The notes under the pieces were generated by a model. That model worked only from the letters and a program-made list of their open reading frames with translations, had not been told where the DNA came from and made no database searches. This document shows positions 14,429-21,161 of a stretch of 32,245 bases of DNA, one piece after another. This DNA is from a virus: the IMG/VR virus record IMGVR_UViG_3300022602_000227, positions 1 to 32,245 of that record; one strand, given 5' to 3'. Each line of letters opens with the position of its first letter. Positions within the stretch are counted from its first letter, which is position 1. The position numbers were made by a program, and so were the translations under genes.

Positions 14429-15157
14429 TTATCTGTTTAAAGCATAGTATTCTTCAACTTTATCAAGCCACATATCTTGATATTTGTTAAAATCTTTTGG
14501 TAGTAGATCAAACTGTTGATATACCTCTCCACCAGGCTTCATTCCATCATCACCTCTACTAACCATAAAGATATGTCCTTCGCGCATATCAGTTCCATAT
14601 GTATTGTTATGTGCCATGATATATGCCACGAGTTGCAGATAATAATCTTCAACCCATTCTGCTTTCTTTGGACGATTAGTTTGTTTGTAATCGGCAATAC
14701 AAGGGTTACCTTTATAAACGCATACCAGATCAGTTGTGCCTGAAAATAGTCCCTTATAGTATAGACTTTGTTCCATCGCCCATACTTCATCAACGTACTT
14801 TAACCCATTTTCAATTATTACATTTGCCATAGCATTTGCTTTAACATGAACAGGATTGTTACCAGGTTGTCGTTGCTCTCCAATTAAAAATCTTTCTAAA
14901 TTAGCATGAAGACCCGTTCCAACTCCGGCGGCTTCCTTAGTAATCTGTGCGGCGTTGGCTTCACCTACACGTTTCCGCCATTCGTTTAGATGTGTCATGT
15001 CTTTGGTAGCACCTAGTATGGTTGTTACACTAGGAAGACGTTCTCCGTCAGGAGTTTGGTAAACACGCTTACGTGTTACTGGATCATTTATTTGTACGCA
15101 ATTTCGATATTGGAATCGTTCAACGAACGGAGGAGGAGTATAAGTTGTTATGGTCAT
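14429..15157 (-). CDS. PD-(D/E)XK family exonuclease (RecB/Cas4-like)
   Basis: A 242-residue nuclease. LPSVTTILGATKD (41-53) is the leading motif of this family. G80-G82-H84 with E88 supplies the helix motif. FSGTTDLV gives D143 and IADYKQT gives D156-x-K158, the PD-(D/E)XK core, followed by the Q175-containing helix EDYYLQLVAYIMAHN. Members include phage RecB-like exonucleases and the mitochondrial MGME1 type. In T4-like aquatic phages this protein is often called an exonuclease and is thought to act in recombination or host DNA breakdown. Its own sigma70-type promoter (15167-15195) suggests early expression. A ribosome binding site is not evident. Confidence 0.85.
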   Translation of the reverse strand: MTITTYTPPPFVERFQYRNCVQINDPVTRKRVYQTPDGERLPSVTTILGATKDMTHLNEWRKRVGEANAAQITKEAAGVGTGLHANLERFLIGEQRQPGNNPVHVKANAMANVIIENGLKYVDEVWAMEQSLYYKGLFSGTTDLVCVYKGNPCIADYKQTNRPKKAEWVEDYYLQLVAYIMAHNNTYGTDMREGHIFMVSRGDDGMKPGGEVYQQFDLLPKDFNKYQDMWLDKVEEYYALNR

Positions 15158-15166
15158 ATAAAATTA

Positions 15167-15195
15167 ATTATAACAACTTATATCTTTAAAGTCAA
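15167..15195 (-). promoter_or_regulatory. Sigma70-type promoter for the PD-(D/E)XK nuclease
   Basis: TTGACT, a 17-base spacer and TATAAT on the minus strand. The -35 overlaps the stop of the preceding gene and the -10 lies ten bases before the ATG, giving a very short leader, consistent with the missing ribosome binding site. Confidence 0.75.
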
Positions 15196-15536
15196 ATGTC
15201 TGGGGAAAGTTTTTTAGAGGCCGATTTGGCCATTTTGTCTACACTGGCACCAGTTGCTTGTTTAATTGGAGCATCTTTAACATTACTGGGATGATTGGTT
15301 TTAAGAACAACTGTACCATTGTCTAATATGTCGGCAATAACATCACCGCCCGGATCTACTTGGTTTTTAAGAGCAATAAGACCATCAGGTGTACTAATGC
15401 CTAAACCAAAAGGTCTAAGAACATTCATTACAACTGGAAAAGGCAGTTCTGATGACTGCCCTTCTTGATTTGCTAATCCTTGTAGAACCGCTAGAACATC
15501 TCTAGCAGATCCCAAGTCTACTTCAAATAATCTCAT
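15192..15536 (-). CDS. Conserved hypothetical protein
   Basis: A 114-residue protein beginning MRLFEVDLGSARDVLAVLQG. The N-terminal two thirds look like a compact alpha-beta domain (ELPFPVVMNVLRPFGLGIST, VDPGGDVIADI, NGTVVLKTN). The tail is lysine- and serine-rich (KMAKSASKKLSPDI). The stop of the large charged gene upstream is separated from its start by one base, so the two are co-translated. No family is recognised. The conserved look of the phrase PFGLGISTPDGLIALKN suggests a recurring phage protein. Confidence 0.65.
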   Translation of the reverse strand: MRLFEVDLGSARDVLAVLQGLANQEGQSSELPFPVVMNVLRPFGLGISTPDGLIALKNQVDPGGDVIADILDNGTVVLKTNHPSNVKDAPIKQATGASVDKMAKSASKKLSPDI

Positions 15537-15537
15537 C

Positions 15538-16956
15538 TTATTTTGCTAGTTTGGCCATGATGCTGTGTGACTCAGCAAGTCGACGAGCACGACGTTGTGC
15601 TTGGCTTTCACGTACTTCACGTCCTGTTGTACCAGCACCTGCGGCAGCATCGGCAGCTCCAAACTCATCACCGACTTCTGGCTCTGGATTCATTTCATCA
15701 GGAGCGGCAGCATCCATACCTGGCTCTACTGGAGGCATTTCTGGTTCCATGCCCATTGGCTCTTCAGGAGCGGCTTCACCAGCTAATACAGCAACAGCAC
15801 CACTGATGGCTTCGCGTTGTTGTGTTAGTGTTTCTAATGTAGATGCTAACGCTGGAGCAACTGTTTGTTTAAATGCTTCTGCTTCTGCGGCACCAAAGTC
15901 GGCCTTGATAGCATCTGACAACTCAATGATGGCCTTGGTTTGATATTGACCAACACGTTGCATCCAACTTGTAAAGTCATTAACAATATCGCTGGCGGCT
16001 GTAATTGCCTTGGCTTTGCCTTCTTCGTCTTCGGCTAACAAATAACCTAAACTTTCATTTACAAAACGAACATTGTGCTTAAACATACTTTCGTTGGCTT
16101 TCTTTCTACCAGCGGCAGCTTTCTTTTCCATGCCTTTTTTGCCGTACTTGTCACGACCAATTTTAGCGGCCAAACCAGCTGGATTAGTAACACCTTTTTG
16201 GTGGCTTAATTTCTTTTCTAATTTGCTAAAGTCGCTTTCCCACATGCCTGAACACTCATCGCAACCTTTAGTCATTTTAGTGTGACCATTAGAGCATGAT
16301 TTGCTTTCTTTAACTTTCTTGTCTTTTGGTTTATCTTCAGTACCGTTATCGTATGTGCTAGACTTACGTGTATAGATTGTTCCGCTAGTATCTGGATTTT
16401 TCTTCTTATCAAACTTACCAGTAGTTTTTTCTTTTTCAGCGCGAGCTTTAGCATCAGCTACTGTTGGGAAACCTTCTTCAACAGACTCATCTTTCTTGCC
16501 AAATGGTTTTCCTGATTTGGCAGCGGCCTTGGCACGCGAACCCCATACTTCGTCTTTTGGACTTTCAATTTTTCCATCGCCATCGTAGTCCTTGTCGGCT
16601 TTCTTAGTGCCTTTAGAAGCTTGTGGATGCTTGGCAACTTTAACACCTTTCTTGCCTTCGCTTAATTCAATCATCTTGTCTTTTAGTGCTTTAATGTTTT
16701 CGCCTAGCATTTCTTTAATCCTTGTATTGAGTAGTTGAAGCATCGCTTGATTTTTTTGATAGGTCTCATTGGTTAATAGATCATTGATACCTGACTCTGC
16801 TTCTTGTTGGAAAGTTATTGTACGTAATTTATTACGCATATCTTCCAATTGTTCACGAGTGTACTTGTTGAGGTTAACTCGGGTGCCAAATTGCTTTTCT
16901 AAATTTTCATTTAGTTTTGAGCTAGTTAAAGGTTGATAAAAATCAGTGGTTTTCAT
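15538..16956 (-). CDS. Large charged virion/scaffold-type protein with EF-hand-like loop
   Basis: A 472-residue protein of low complexity and high charge. An N-terminal helical part (1-100) is followed by a dockerin/EF-hand-like calcium loop (DYDGDGKIES, D123-D125-D127), then a Lys-rich linker, a possible zinc knuckle C221-H225-C232-C235 and a basic block (GKKGMEKKAAAGRKKANES). Residues 320-400 are helical, 400-450 Pro/Glu/Met-rich, and the C terminus basic. This layout resembles internal or scaffold proteins of T4-like capsids, but no homologue is firmly recognised. Several LxE sites (for example YLLAE, RRLAE) could be cut by a gp21-type prohead protease. A TATAAATA late box lies 29 bases upstream. 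Confidence 0.65.
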   Translation of the reverse strand: MKTTDFYQPLTSSKLNENLEKQFGTRVNLNKYTREQLEDMRNKLRTITFQQEAESGINDLLTNETYQKNQAMLQLLNTRIKEMLGENIKALKDKMIELSEGKKGVKVAKHPQASKGTKKADKDYDGDGKIESPKDEVWGSRAKAAAKSGKPFGKKDESVEEGFPTVADAKARAEKEKTTGKFDKKKNPDTSGTIYTRKSSTYDNGTEDKPKDKKVKESKSCSNGHTKMTKGCDECSGMWESDFSKLEKKLSHQKGVTNPAGLAAKIGRDKYGKKGMEKKAAAGRKKANESMFKHNVRFVNESLGYLLAEDEEGKAKAITAASDIVNDFTSWMQRVGQYQTKAIIELSDAIKADFGAAEAEAFKQTVAPALASTLETLTQQREAISGAVAVLAGEAAPEEPMGMEPEMPPVEPGMDAAAPDEMNPEPEVGDEFGAADAAAGAGTTGREVRESQAQRRARRLAESHSIMAKLAK

Positions 16957-16984
16957 AACAGTTCCAAATATGGTATATTAGTGT

Positions 16985-16992
16985 TATTTATA
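16985..16992 (-). promoter_or_regulatory. T4-type late promoter box (TATAAATA)
   Basis: An exact match to the T4 late consensus on the minus strand, 29 bases upstream of the 472-residue gene and just inside the end of the preceding gene. Confidence 0.75.
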
Positions 16993-17449
16993 CAAACTTT
17001 GTAAGTTTCTCAAAGCTTCTTAGTATGTCTCGTTTGAAACATTCTTTTTTAAACCTACTGATATCTAACTTGTTTAACATTAGCCCATAGTGTTCTATGT
17101 CTCTACTACGATCCATAGCACGTTTTTGTACTGCTTCTTCAAATGCCGCATATCCATAATGCCTATCAGCATTTAATAAAGTTTTATCTACAAATTTACC
17201 CAAGGATAGGTTGTTGGCCAACAGTATAGCAGTTTGTGGTAGGTTAATTTTATCAACAATTGTACATCCGTGCCAGTCATCTATTTCGAAGAATCCGTCT
17301 GATGTTTTCTTAACTGAGTAGTATCCAATACGTACACTGCCATCTGCGTTGCGTGTGGGAATTACGATTCCTTTCTTTAGAAACTGATTTTTAATTTCTT
17401 TAGAAAGTACATCTATCTGTTTATAAACTTTTTCAGGTATTGTCTTCAT
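16988..17449 (-). CDS. Conserved hypothetical protein
   Basis: A 153-residue basic protein (MKTIPEKVYKQIDVLSKEIK at the start). A beta-rich middle (GSVRIGYYSVKKTSDGFFEI) contains the phrase DDWHGCTIVDKINLPQTAIL. The C-terminal half is helical and charged. It overlaps the preceding gene by 17 bases, which fits an operon of coupled small genes. Similar proteins appear unannotated in T4-like aquatic phages. No catalytic motif is evident. Confidence 0.65.
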   Translation of the reverse strand: MKTIPEKVYKQIDVLSKEIKNQFLKKGIVIPTRNADGSVRIGYYSVKKTSDGFFEIDDWHGCTIVDKINLPQTAILLANNLSLGKFVDKTLLNADRHYGYAAFEEAVQKRAMDRSRDIEHYGLMLNKLDISRFKKECFKRDILRSFEKLTKFV

Positions 17450-17642
17450 TTAAGTTGTTAACCAATGTACGGCTATCTTTACTTATTGAATACACACCTT
17501 TCCTAACTAGATTTTGGGCCACCCATTGATCGTGCTCGTCAAGACTGTTGATGGTAATATTTTCGCGGTGGCGTTTTATGAATTTTAGTTCTTCATTTGT
17601 AATTGTGGTAGGAAGGCCGGTTAATAACTGAACTATTTTCAT
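17433..17642 (-). CDS. Small hypothetical protein
   Basis: A 69-residue mostly helical protein, MKIVQLLTGLPTTITNEELK to VNNLNEDNT. The region TNEELKFIKRHRENITINSL and the following DEHDQWVAQNLVRKGVYSIS with KDSRTLVNN look like a winged-helix-type fold (helix-turn-helix then short strands), the pattern of small MarR-like or phage regulator modules. This is only a structural impression. It overlaps the preceding Pro/Gln-rich gene by four bases and the following gene by 17. Confidence 0.6.
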   Translation of the reverse strand: MKIVQLLTGLPTTITNEELKFIKRHRENITINSLDEHDQWVAQNLVRKGVYSISKDSRTLVNNLNEDNT

Positions 17643-18121
17643 GATTGTTGTGTGGGTTGAAGCAATTGTTTAACAGGAATATAGAACTTGCCACCAATTC
17701 CTGTTTCTTTTGTTCCATCAAATTCTATGCTAGGACCTTGGGCTGTTGTCACAGTTTGTCCTACTGTAACTTTACCGGGGCCACCTAAGTCAATTTGTTT
17801 GCCTTGTTGGAAATTTTTTGCTATATCAGCTGAAGTAGGAACTTTAGGCATATTGGCACTTTTTGGTTGTTGTCCACCAGCTGTTTGATTAGTAGTGCCC
17901 AGGGGTGGAACTCCGTTTTGGGGAGTTTGTGTTCCACCACCTGGTTGTTGCTGTGCGCTGGCCTGCCCTGGTGTCATTGGTCCTACTGCGCCAATTGGAG
18001 GCTTTGGGGTTGCAGTGGCATTTTGATTCTTAGCATTTGGATCCTGTGAAGGTACAATCGCAGTTCTAATCAAATCTGCTAGATTTGGATTTGCTTCTCT
18101 GACAAATTCTCTTGCTCTCAT
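17639..18121 (-). CDS. Pro/Gln/Gly-rich protein with capsid-targeting-like N terminus
   Basis: A 160-residue protein. Residues 1-15 (MRAREFVREANPNLA) resemble the short leaders of T4 internal capsid proteins, and F-V-R-E followed by A is a plausible prohead-protease site. Residues 25-95 are a disordered Pro/Gln/Gly/Thr linker. The C-terminal 60 residues (KVTVGQTVTTAQGPSIEF to FYIPVKQLLQP) form a small beta-rich unit. No known domain is recognised. A virion or internal role is inferred from the leader and from neighbouring genes. Confidence 0.6.
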   Translation of the reverse strand: MRAREFVREANPNLADLIRTAIVPSQDPNAKNQNATATPKPPIGAVGPMTPGQASAQQQPGGGTQTPQNGVPPLGTTNQTAGGQQPKSANMPKVPTSADIAKNFQQGKQIDLGGPGKVTVGQTVTTAQGPSIEFDGTKETGIGGKFYIPVKQLLQPTQQS

Positions 18122-18122
18122 A

Positions 18123-18362
18123 TTATTGTGGCATCTTTGTTACAATTACACCTACTAGACTTAATATCGCTACAATAATAGTACCGGCAGTACCAATTAG
18201 TATTTTAGTGGTATTAAGACTACTTTTTTCTATAGTGTCTTGTAATACAGTGATTTTATTTTCAACGCTGTTTAATCTTTTTTCCAAAGCATCATAACGC
18301 TGTGCGCATAGCTCAACGTGTGCTTCTAGATTTTCTTTTTCAATCGCTGTCGGATTTGACAT
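18123..18362 (-). CDS. Coiled-coil/transmembrane protein, holin-like
   Basis: A 79-residue protein. Residues 6-50 form a charged coiled coil (ALEKRLNSVENKITVLQDTI), and 53-75 form one transmembrane helix (KILIGTAGTIIVAILSLVGV) with a short positive tail. This layout resembles XhlA-like and other single-pass holin-associated proteins, but also simple phage membrane anchors. GGAG lies nine bases before the ATG. No endolysin gene is adjacent; the lytic transglycosylase is 3 kb upstream in transcription. Holin function is possible, not shown. Confidence 0.6.
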   Translation of the reverse strand: MSNPTAIEKENLEAHVELCAQRYDALEKRLNSVENKITVLQDTIEKSSLNTTKILIGTAGTIIVAILSLVGVIVTKMPQ

Positions 18363-18408
18363 TACATTTTCTCCAAAGTTATAACTTATATGCTAAAAAC
18401 AAATTTGC

Positions 18409-18837
18409 CTAGGTATTGCCTTGAAGAGCCTGTATTATAGTATTTTTAAAACGTCCATCTTTAGTATCAAACATAGCCGTATTGATATTTATCGTTTCCG
18501 TAAGATTTAATACTATAGGAACTTCGTGTATGTCATTGATTAAAAAGCCAAATCTACCAGATATGGTATCTTCATATACGCCGGGACGATCAGTATTAAA
18601 GTAAAATGTCCATACACGATGTTTACCTTTAAACTCTGATCCAAATCCTAAATTTTTAACGTCAATGGTTTCTATTCTAGGAGGTTCGTCAAACAATATA
18701 ATTGCTCGCATTTCCAGGCATTGGCGTAAGGTATTAAAATTTCTATTTTGATCTAGTTCTATTTGTGTTCCGTGGGTTAGTCTAACTACTTTTGTCTGCG
18801 TGATATCAATTAATGTTCTGACTTCTATTATTTCCAT
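18409..18837 (-). CDS. Hypothetical protein, baseplate/tail-type
   Basis: Started at ATG 18837 (MEIIEVRTLIDITQTKVVRL), which has AGG upstream; a longer frame from 18867 would overlap the late box and terminator. The 142-residue protein is beta-rich. The segment GFGSEFKGKHRVWTFYFNTD followed by RPGVYEDTISGRFGFLINDI looks like an edge-strand beta-sandwich typical of small tail or baseplate proteins. The C terminus ends TKDGRFKNTIIQALQGNT. It is preceded by a CATAAATA box (18855-18862), so late expression is likely. No family is firmly recognised. Confidence 0.65.
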   Translation of the reverse strand: MEIIEVRTLIDITQTKVVRLTHGTQIELDQNRNFNTLRQCLEMRAIILFDEPPRIETIDVKNLGFGSEFKGKHRVWTFYFNTDRPGVYEDTISGRFGFLINDIHEVPIVLNLTETININTAMFDTKDGRFKNTIIQALQGNT

Positions 18838-18854
18838 AATATACCTATATAATG

Positions 18855-18862
18855 TATTTATG
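18855..18862 (-). promoter_or_regulatory. T4-type late promoter box (CATAAATA)
   Basis: A minus-strand NATAAATA box 18 bases upstream of ATG 18837, immediately after the terminator at 18872-18894. This supports the shorter gene start. Confidence 0.6.
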
Positions 18863-18871
18863 GTCAAAAGA

Positions 18872-18894
18872 AAAGGGAGTTAAAAACTCCCTTT
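18872..18894 (-). terminator. Rho-independent terminator
   Basis: A perfect ten-base-pair stem AAAGGGAGTT/AACTCCCTTT with a three-base loop, followed on the minus strand by TCTTTT. It ends the transcript of the 134-residue structural gene. Confidence 0.88.
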
Positions 18895-18913
18895 GTCTAG
18901 GCTTAATTAACTA

Positions 18914-19318
18914 TTAAGCAAATGTGAATGTACCGTCACCGTTCAATACTGTAGAAGCTGTAACTGTATAGCTACCTGCTGATCCACCGCATTGTGAAAC
19001 TAAAGCGTCGATTAAAGCGCCATATGTTCCCGATGTAGTTTGACCTGAACCACTATTAAAGTTTGTACCATCAACAACTGCTACGAATGTATTATTGGTT
19101 TGAGCACCTAACCATACAATACTAGCAACTGTTTCAAGAGCTTTAACAGCTTTACCGTAACCACCTTCTGTTACCAATGTATTACCACTGTATGGTGAAC
19201 CACTTGTAACTGTATCTGCTGTAAATGCGCCTGAAGCTGCAACTTTAACAACCGTTGGTTGCAGTCCGTAAAACGCGCCTGGTGCGGCTTCACCGTGTAC
19301 TTTTGTAAATCCTGGCAT
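18914..19318 (-). CDS. Small beta-rich virion protein
   Basis: A 134-residue Gly/Ser/Thr-rich protein (MPGFTKVHGEAAPGAFYGLQ at the start, TVLNGDGTFTFA at the end) with few charges, typical of capsid decoration or tail proteins. It forms its own transcription unit: a GATAAATA late box upstream (19371-19378), a leader hairpin, AAGGAG before the ATG and a strong terminator downstream. Monocistronic late expression suggests a protein needed in high amounts. No family is recognised. Confidence 0.7.
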   Translation of the reverse strand: MPGFTKVHGEAAPGAFYGLQPTVVKVAASGAFTADTVTSGSPYSGNTLVTEGGYGKAVKALETVASIVWLGAQTNNTFVAVVDGTNFNSGSGQTTSGTYGALIDALVSQCGGSAGSYTVTASTVLNGDGTFTFA

Positions 19319-19340
19319 AATATTTCTCCTTAATTTTTTT

Positions 19341-19362
19341 AAAGTTTCGCCAATGAAACTTT
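19341..19362 (-). other. 5'-leader stem-loop of the 134-residue virion gene
   Basis: AAAGTTTC/GAAACTTT form eight base pairs around a six-base loop. The stem begins eight bases downstream of the GATAAATA late box, near the expected transcript start. No T-run follows on the minus strand, so it is not a terminator in that direction. Confidence 0.6.
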
Positions 19363-19370
19363 TATGTTAA

Positions 19371-19378
19371 TATTTATC
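19371..19378 (-). promoter_or_regulatory. T4-type late promoter box (GATAAATA)
   Basis: A minus-strand NATAAATA box in the gap upstream of the 134-residue virion gene. Confidence 0.65.
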
Positions 19379-19408
19379 CTTTTGAATAAAAAATTGCTGT
19401 TATGCTAG

Positions 19409-19708
19409 CTAATCATCGTTTTTTAGGTTGCCTTCTATTACTTTTAGACCACGAACTGTATCTTTATTATCGCGTAATTTACGTATACTACGTACAAATT
19501 TAGCAGAATCACCACCTTTTATGCTATTAATTAACCTACGTTCTAGTTCGTATGCTTGTTCTGGTGTATAACTTTCTTTAATGAGAGCCAAAAGATTAAT
19601 AGCACCATCAATGATATGTGTAGCACGGCTTTCGATAAGAGCATCGCTGTGTTTTTTTTCGGCAATGGAATTAAGTTCTTCTAATAGGCTACGAGTTGTA
19701 CGCTTCAA
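19409..19708 (-). CDS. Conserved small helical phage protein
   Basis: A 99-residue helical protein. The start is taken as TTG 19708, with AAGGA seven bases upstream; a longer TTG start at 19726 lies closer to the promoter box and lacks one. The sequence contains TTRSLLEELNSIAEKKHSDA, LIESRATHIIDGAINLLALI and ELERRLINSIKGGDSAKFVR, a pattern that recurs in T4-like aquatic phages without known function. AATAAATA (19727-19734) just upstream resembles a late box. The protein is all-helical and could be an internal or DNA-associated protein. Confidence 0.65.
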   Translation of the reverse strand: MKRTTRSLLEELNSIAEKKHSDALIESRATHIIDGAINLLALIKESYTPEQAYELERRLINSIKGGDSAKFVRSIRKLRDNKDTVRGLKVIEGNLKNDD

Positions 19709-19726
19709 GATAGTGTCCTTTTTCAA

Positions 19727-19734
19727 TATTTATT
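19727..19734 (-). promoter_or_regulatory. Late-type promoter box (AATAAATA)
   Basis: A minus-strand NATAAATA match 19 bases upstream of the TTG start at 19708. Confidence 0.45.
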
Positions 19735-19766
19735 GATTGTAACATTTAAATTGAAAAAAGTAAAAT

Positions 19767-19805
19767 TTGTATTTTCTTAAGGAACAGCGTATACTCGTAT
19801 AAATA
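19767..19805 (+). promoter_or_regulatory. Tandem sigma70-type and late promoters of the plus-strand island
   Basis: TTGTAT (19767), a 17-base spacer and TATACT (19790-19795) resemble a host-type promoter. Three bases later TATAAATA (19798-19805) is an exact late box. Both point to the small ORFs starting at 19851, suggesting expression both early and late. Confidence 0.65.
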
Positions 19806-19827
19806 CTATTAGTAGAAACACTAATAG
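19806..19827 (+). other. 5'-leader stem-loop
   Basis: CTATTAGT/ACTAATAG pair perfectly over eight bases around AGAAAC. The stem starts directly after the late box TATAAATA, so it would be at the very 5' end of late transcripts. Confidence 0.65.
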
Positions 19828-19850
19828 ACACACATTAAAGGAGACACAAA

Positions 19851-20000
19851 ATGTCAAAACTATTATCAAAACTCAAAAAGTTTTTCCATACCCCAACAGC
19901 ATTAGAGTCATTTGTTATCAGTAAAAAGCCGACCAATGTTGCCGAAGCTGAATTTTGGATCAAACAATACAATCAAAATAGATTTGGAGGCCTAGTATGA
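19851..20000 (+). CDS. 49-residue basic protein, island ORF 1
   Basis: Starts at ATG 19851 with AAAGGAG upstream and encodes MSKLLSKLKKFFHTPTALES to NQNRFGGLV. It has a basic amphipathic N-terminal helix and a second part FVISKKPTNVAEAEFWIKQY. It belongs to a chain of four ORFs, with the next start overlapping its stop (ATGA). The pattern resembles short proteobacterial and phage proteins in the size range of DUF3563, but I cannot assign a family. Strong ribosome binding and coupling support translation. Confidence 0.7.
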   Translation: MSKLLSKLKKFFHTPTALESFVISKKPTNVAEAEFWIKQYNQNRFGGLV

Positions 20001-20101
20001 ACTCAATTAAACAATTTTTTAAAAACATGCTAGAAGCCATAGTAAAGGCTCGCAAAGCTCGTGCTGACCAATTGGTGAGTAGTCTTCATAACGGAAAGTA
20101 A
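19997..20101 (+). CDS. 34-residue basic micropeptide, island ORF 2
   Basis: ATG overlaps the preceding stop (ATGA) and GGAGG lies upstream. The sequence MNSIKQFFKNMLEAIVKARK then ARADQLVSSLHNGK is one amphipathic basic helix, similar in feel to small DUF1127-like peptides. Translation is likely from context; the function is unknown. Confidence 0.6.
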   Translation: MNSIKQFFKNMLEAIVKARKARADQLVSSLHNGK

Positions 20102-20104
20102 AAA

Positions 20105-20209
20105 ATGACGCAAATGATCAATAAAATTATCAAAGTTGAAGATATTGGTGTTAAATTTGCTCTAACCTGTCTTATTTTTATATTACTATATGTAATGGCC
20201 ACAGCATGA
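20105..20209 (+). CDS. 34-residue membrane micropeptide, island ORF 3
   Basis: ATG lies three bases after the previous stop. It encodes MTQMINKIIKVEDIGVKFAL then TCLIFILLYVMATA: a short charged N terminus followed by one transmembrane helix at the C-terminal end (a tail-anchored peptide). Its stop overlaps the start of the DUF3579-GNAT gene (ATGA). It could act as a membrane partner of the neighbouring proteins. Unknown function. Confidence 0.6.
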   Translation: MTQMINKIIKVEDIGVKFALTCLIFILLYVMATA

Positions 20210-21063
20210 AGTACTTAATAAAAGGCATCACCAATTCTGGTGTTGTTTTTCGTCCAAGTGATTGGGCTGATAGATTATGCTCTGTACTAGGACAGTTTGT
20301 TCCTGTTAATAAACCTACACTTGTTAAGGGAACAAATGTTGCTGTATTCTCTACATTGGTTATGCCCACTTTTATAGATGGTATTAGATCTGTTGTTATT
20401 GATAAAAAACTAAAAGAACTTGAACCGTTGGCATTAGACTTTGCTTTAAGTTTTGCAAGAGATAATAATTTAGTTGTAGAACATCAGGGTATAAATAAAA
20501 ATATGATTACTACAAGATTTTTATCTCCTAAAGAATATCACTGGTACGCAGACTGGATTAAAGAGCAAGACGATGAAACTATTCGAATGTTTTTTGGAAT
20601 GTCAGTAAGCGAATATTACATCGAAAACTTGGTAGAAAGTTTTGTAAAAAATACAGAAAATAATTATTTTTTAGTAGCAGAACGAAATGGTGTTTGGATT
20701 GGTACGGTACACATTGCTGTTGTTAACGATTCAGATATAGAGTTTGGTATTATTGTTGACCACAGTAGCCGTAAACAAGGTATTGCTGATACCCTGATGA
20801 AAGAAGCCATCGAGTGGGCAACACATAGAAAATACACACATCTATACATGCACTGCTTATCATGGAACAAACCAATTAGGCATCTATGCGAAAAACACGG
20901 ATTAGAAATTAAAAACTTTACTGATGGTAAAGAAGTAGAAAGTCGTTGTAAGTTACCGCCTTTAAAAATAACATCAAATGTTGGCAAAGACTTTTCAATG
21001 AAGAATCATAATTTGTATAGACTTATTCTACAAAGTGACGAAGAATTATTTCAAGGCATTTAG
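20206..21063 (+). CDS. DUF3579-GNAT acetyltransferase fusion
   Basis: A 285-residue two-domain protein. Residues 1-95 match DUF3579: KGITNSGVVFRPSDWADRLC near the start and KLKELEPLALDFALSFARDN near the end. This small domain of unknown role is found mainly in betaproteobacteria. Residues about 105-240 form a GNAT N-acetyltransferase with the acetyl-CoA loop RKQGIADTLM (189-198) after the strand FGIIVD and the later strand YTHLYMHCLSWN. It would transfer acetyl from acetyl-CoA to an unknown amine. In bacteria DUF3579 and GNAT genes often occur together, so the fusion suggests a joint role. Coupled to three micro-ORFs. Acquisition from a betaproteobacterial host is inferred. Confidence 0.78.
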   Translation: MKYLIKGITNSGVVFRPSDWADRLCSVLGQFVPVNKPTLVKGTNVAVFSTLVMPTFIDGIRSVVIDKKLKELEPLALDFALSFARDNNLVVEHQGINKNMITTRFLSPKEYHWYADWIKEQDDETIRMFFGMSVSEYYIENLVESFVKNTENNYFLVAERNGVWIGTVHIAVVNDSDIEFGIIVDHSSRKQGIADTLMKEAIEWATHRKYTHLYMHCLSWNKPIRHLCEKHGLEIKNFTDGKEVESRCKLPPLKITSNVGKDFSMKNHNLYRLILQSDEELFQGI

Positions 21064-21072
21064 TCAGAATAT

Positions 21073-21106
21073 TTTACAAACAGTTGGTACTACTGTATAA
21101 TAAATA
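21073..21106 (+). promoter_or_regulatory. Overlapping sigma70-type and late promoters
   Basis: TTTACA (21073), a 17-base spacer and TATAAT (21096-21101) form a strong host-type promoter. The late-type box AATAAATA (21099-21106) overlaps the -10. Both point to the 90-residue gene. Confidence 0.75.
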
Positions 21107-21107
21107 C

Positions 21108-21131
21108 TTAGGCAGTAAAGTTACTGCTTAA
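21108..21131 (+). other. 5'-leader stem-loop of the 90-residue gene
   Basis: TTAGGCAGTA/TACTGCTTAA form ten pairs (one G.U) around AAGT, two bases after the late box. The ribosome binding site AAGGAG lies further downstream and remains free. Confidence 0.65.
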
Positions 21132-21161
21132 ACAGACATACATACACATAAGGAGAATAAT

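Noticed and set aside
15551-15943. A 130-codon plus-strand open frame
   Set aside because: Antisense to the Ala/Glu/Pro-rich end of the 472-residue gene. Skewed codon composition on the real strand keeps the opposite frame open by chance.
18838-18867. Longer start of the 142-residue gene (ATT-rich N terminus from 18867)
   Set aside because: It would overlap the late box CATAAATA and come close to the terminator. The ATG at 18837 has a ribosome binding site and a promoter in place.
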